Made by a program: the position numbers and the translations under genes | Notes under the pieces: generated by a model | Databases searched by the model: none | What the model saw: only the letters and a program-made list of their open reading frames with translations | What the model was told of the DNA's origin: nothing | In this document: piece by piece, positions 12,746-13,753 of the stretch | Layout: every line of letters begins with the position of its first letter | Numbering within the stretch: the first letter of the stretch is position 1 | Source of the DNA: JBDRGD01 sp043818095 | GTDB taxonomy: Bacteria; Chloroflexota; Dehalococcoidia; Dehalococcoidales; RBG-16-60-22 | Length of the DNA stretch: 13,753 bases | Assembly (NCBI GenBank): GCA_043818095.1 | Contig: JBDRGD010000070.1 | Coordinates: forward strand, 1-13,753 | Direction of reading: 5' to 3'

Positions 12746-13753
12746 CTAGTGGCGGAAGTGCCGCTCCCCGGTGAAGACCATGGCGATGTTCGCCGCGTCC
12801 GCCGCCTTGATGGAGTCCTCGTCGCGGATGGAGCCGCCGGGCTGGATGCTGGCGGTCGCGCCCCCCGCCGCCGCCGCTTCCACCACGTCCGGGAAGGGGA
12901 ACATGGCGTCGGAAGCCAGCACGCTGCCCTTCGTCTTCTCGCCCGCTTTTTCCTTGGCAATCTGCGCGGCGATGATGCGGCTGGGCTGTCCCGCCCCCAT
13001 CCCCACCAGGGTCCGGTCCTTCACCAAAACGATGGCATTGGACTTGATGTGCTTGACGGCGCGCCAGGCGAAACGCAGGTCGTTGATTTCCTCCGCGGTC
13101 GGCTGGCGCCTGGTCACGGTCTTCATCTGGACGCCGTCCTCCGCCAGGGAATCGGAGCCCTGCACCAGGAAGCCGCCCCGGACGCGGCGGAAGTCCAGGT
13201 AGCCCTGGTGCGAGACGCCGTAGCTCGGCGGCAGTGCCGCTTGCAGGATGCGCAGGTCTTTCTTCCGCTGGAGCAGCTTCAGGGCTTCCGGCTCATATTC
13301 CGGGGCAATGACGATTTCGTAGAAGACGGGCTTCATCGCTTCCGCCATCGCCAGGGTAATCTTGCGGTTGGCGGCGACGATGCCGCCGAACGCCGCCACG
13401 GTATCGCCGCTGAAGGCGCGGCGGTAAGCCTCCGCGATGTCCTCATGGCTCGCCAGGCCGCAGGTATTGGTGTGCTTGACCACGGCCACCGTGGTCGCGG
13501 CGAAGTCCACTACCGCCCCCCAGGCGGCGTCCGCGTCCAGGATATTGTTGAAGGAGAGCTCCTTGCCGCCGAACTGCTCGGCCCAGGTAATCCCGGTGTC
13601 CTGTTTGGCGCCGGCGGACATCTCGGCGTAGAAGGCCGCCATCTGGTGGGGGTTTTCCCCGTAGCGCAGGCCGTAGCGCTGCTTCATGGCGACGGTCATG
13701 ACCTCGGGGAAGCCGGCTTCGCCCTCCCGGAGATACTGGGCGATGGCGGTATC
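12746..13753 (-). CDS. purH: Bifunctional AICAR transformylase/IMP cyclohydrolase PurH, C-terminal part (5' end outside window)
   Basis: PurH performs the last two steps of IMP synthesis: formyl transfer from 10-formyl-THF to AICAR, then ring closure. The window holds 335 codons covering the transformylase domain; the N-terminal cyclohydrolase (MGS-like) domain lies beyond the right edge. The frame is open to the last base, so the Met at 13699 is internal: 18 more codons (beginning DTAIAQYLREGEAGFPEV) precede it. Motifs: LRYGENPHQ just after that Met, the catalytic KHTNTCG, RAFSGDTVAAFGGIVAANR, IAPEYEPEAL, KSNAIVL, GMGAGQPSR, SDAMFPFPD, PGGSIRDEDSI and the C-terminal VFTGERHFRH. The Lys-His of KHTNTCG corresponds to the catalytic pair of the family. 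A strong terminator follows the TAG stop. Confidence 0.96.
   Translation of the reverse strand, partial: DTAIAQYLREGEAGFPEVMTVAMKQRYGLRYGENPHQMAAFYAEMSAGAKQDTGITWAEQFGGKELSFNNILDADAAWGAVVDFAATTVAVVKHTNTCGLASHEDIAEAYRRAFSGDTVAAFGGIVAANRKITLAMAEAMKPVFYEIVIAPEYEPEALKLLQRKKDLRILQAALPPSYGVSHQGYLDFRRVRGGFLVQGSDSLAEDGVQMKTVTRRQPTAEEINDLRFAWRAVKHIKSNAIVLVKDRTLVGMGAGQPSRIIAAQIAKEKAGEKTKGSVLASDAMFPFPDVVEAAAAGGATASIQPGGSIRDEDSIKAADAANIAMVFTGERHFRH

Noticed and set aside
1..13753. CRISPR array, prophage, transposon or defence island
   Set aside because: No regularly spaced direct repeats, integrase, transposase, phage or toxin-antitoxin genes were seen; gene content is housekeeping throughout.

Overview
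The window reads as a chromosomal housekeeping segment from a high-GC bacterium of the Chloroflexota, most probably a Dehalococcoidia-like lineage. This is inference from the gene set (RemA-Gmk pair, ClpC with a long tail, two-gene AmmeMemoRadiSam cluster, PiT plus PhoU-like pair) and from the low-redundancy layout; no 16S or 23S gene is present to fix the taxonomy. No phage, transposase, CRISPR array or tRNA was seen. All genes lie on the minus strand except remA-gmk.

Layout, left to right. (1) 1-375: 5' end of radA, cut by the window edge, with a promoter placed so close to the ATG that the mRNA may be leaderless. (2) 466-2053: a membrane decarboxylase module read right to left: a 73-aa stand-alone biotin carrier, a 46-aa single-helix membrane protein, and the sodium-pumping beta subunit. 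The carboxyltransferase (alpha) subunit is absent here. A good promoter sits across the end of clpC, and a terminator-like hairpin lies between that promoter and the first gene. (3) 2163-4862: clpC with an ~90-residue C-terminal extension. (4) 4961-5081: a 5S rRNA with no 23S next to it and two promoter-like -10 elements in a near-repeat upstream. (5) 5090-5588: ~500 bp without a gene, holding a nested inverted repeat and a possible promoter for remA-gmk. (6) 5589-6495: remA and gmk on the plus strand. (7) 6492-8130: PiT phosphate permease and its PhoU-like (DUF47) partner, overlapping by 8 nt; the permease stop codon overlaps the convergent gmk stop. (8) 8229-12609: amrS (radical SAM), amrB-amrA fusion, nitroreductase-like flavoprotein, rarA. 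(9) 12746-13753: purH, cut by the window edge, with a strong terminator after it.

Functionally the window combines energy/ion coupling (biotin-dependent Na+ decarboxylase), protein quality control (ClpC), nucleotide synthesis (Gmk, PurH), phosphate import, replication-fork and recombination upkeep (RarA, RadA), and the conserved but biochemically unassigned AmmeMemoRadiSam system. That last system is the best candidate for unexplained biology: a radical SAM enzyme with extra cysteine clusters at both ends is translationally coupled to a fused MEMO1-AMMECR1 protein. The second theme is unusual transcript architecture: two genes (radA, amrS) with no Shine-Dalgarno and a -10 box 5-7 nt before the ATG.
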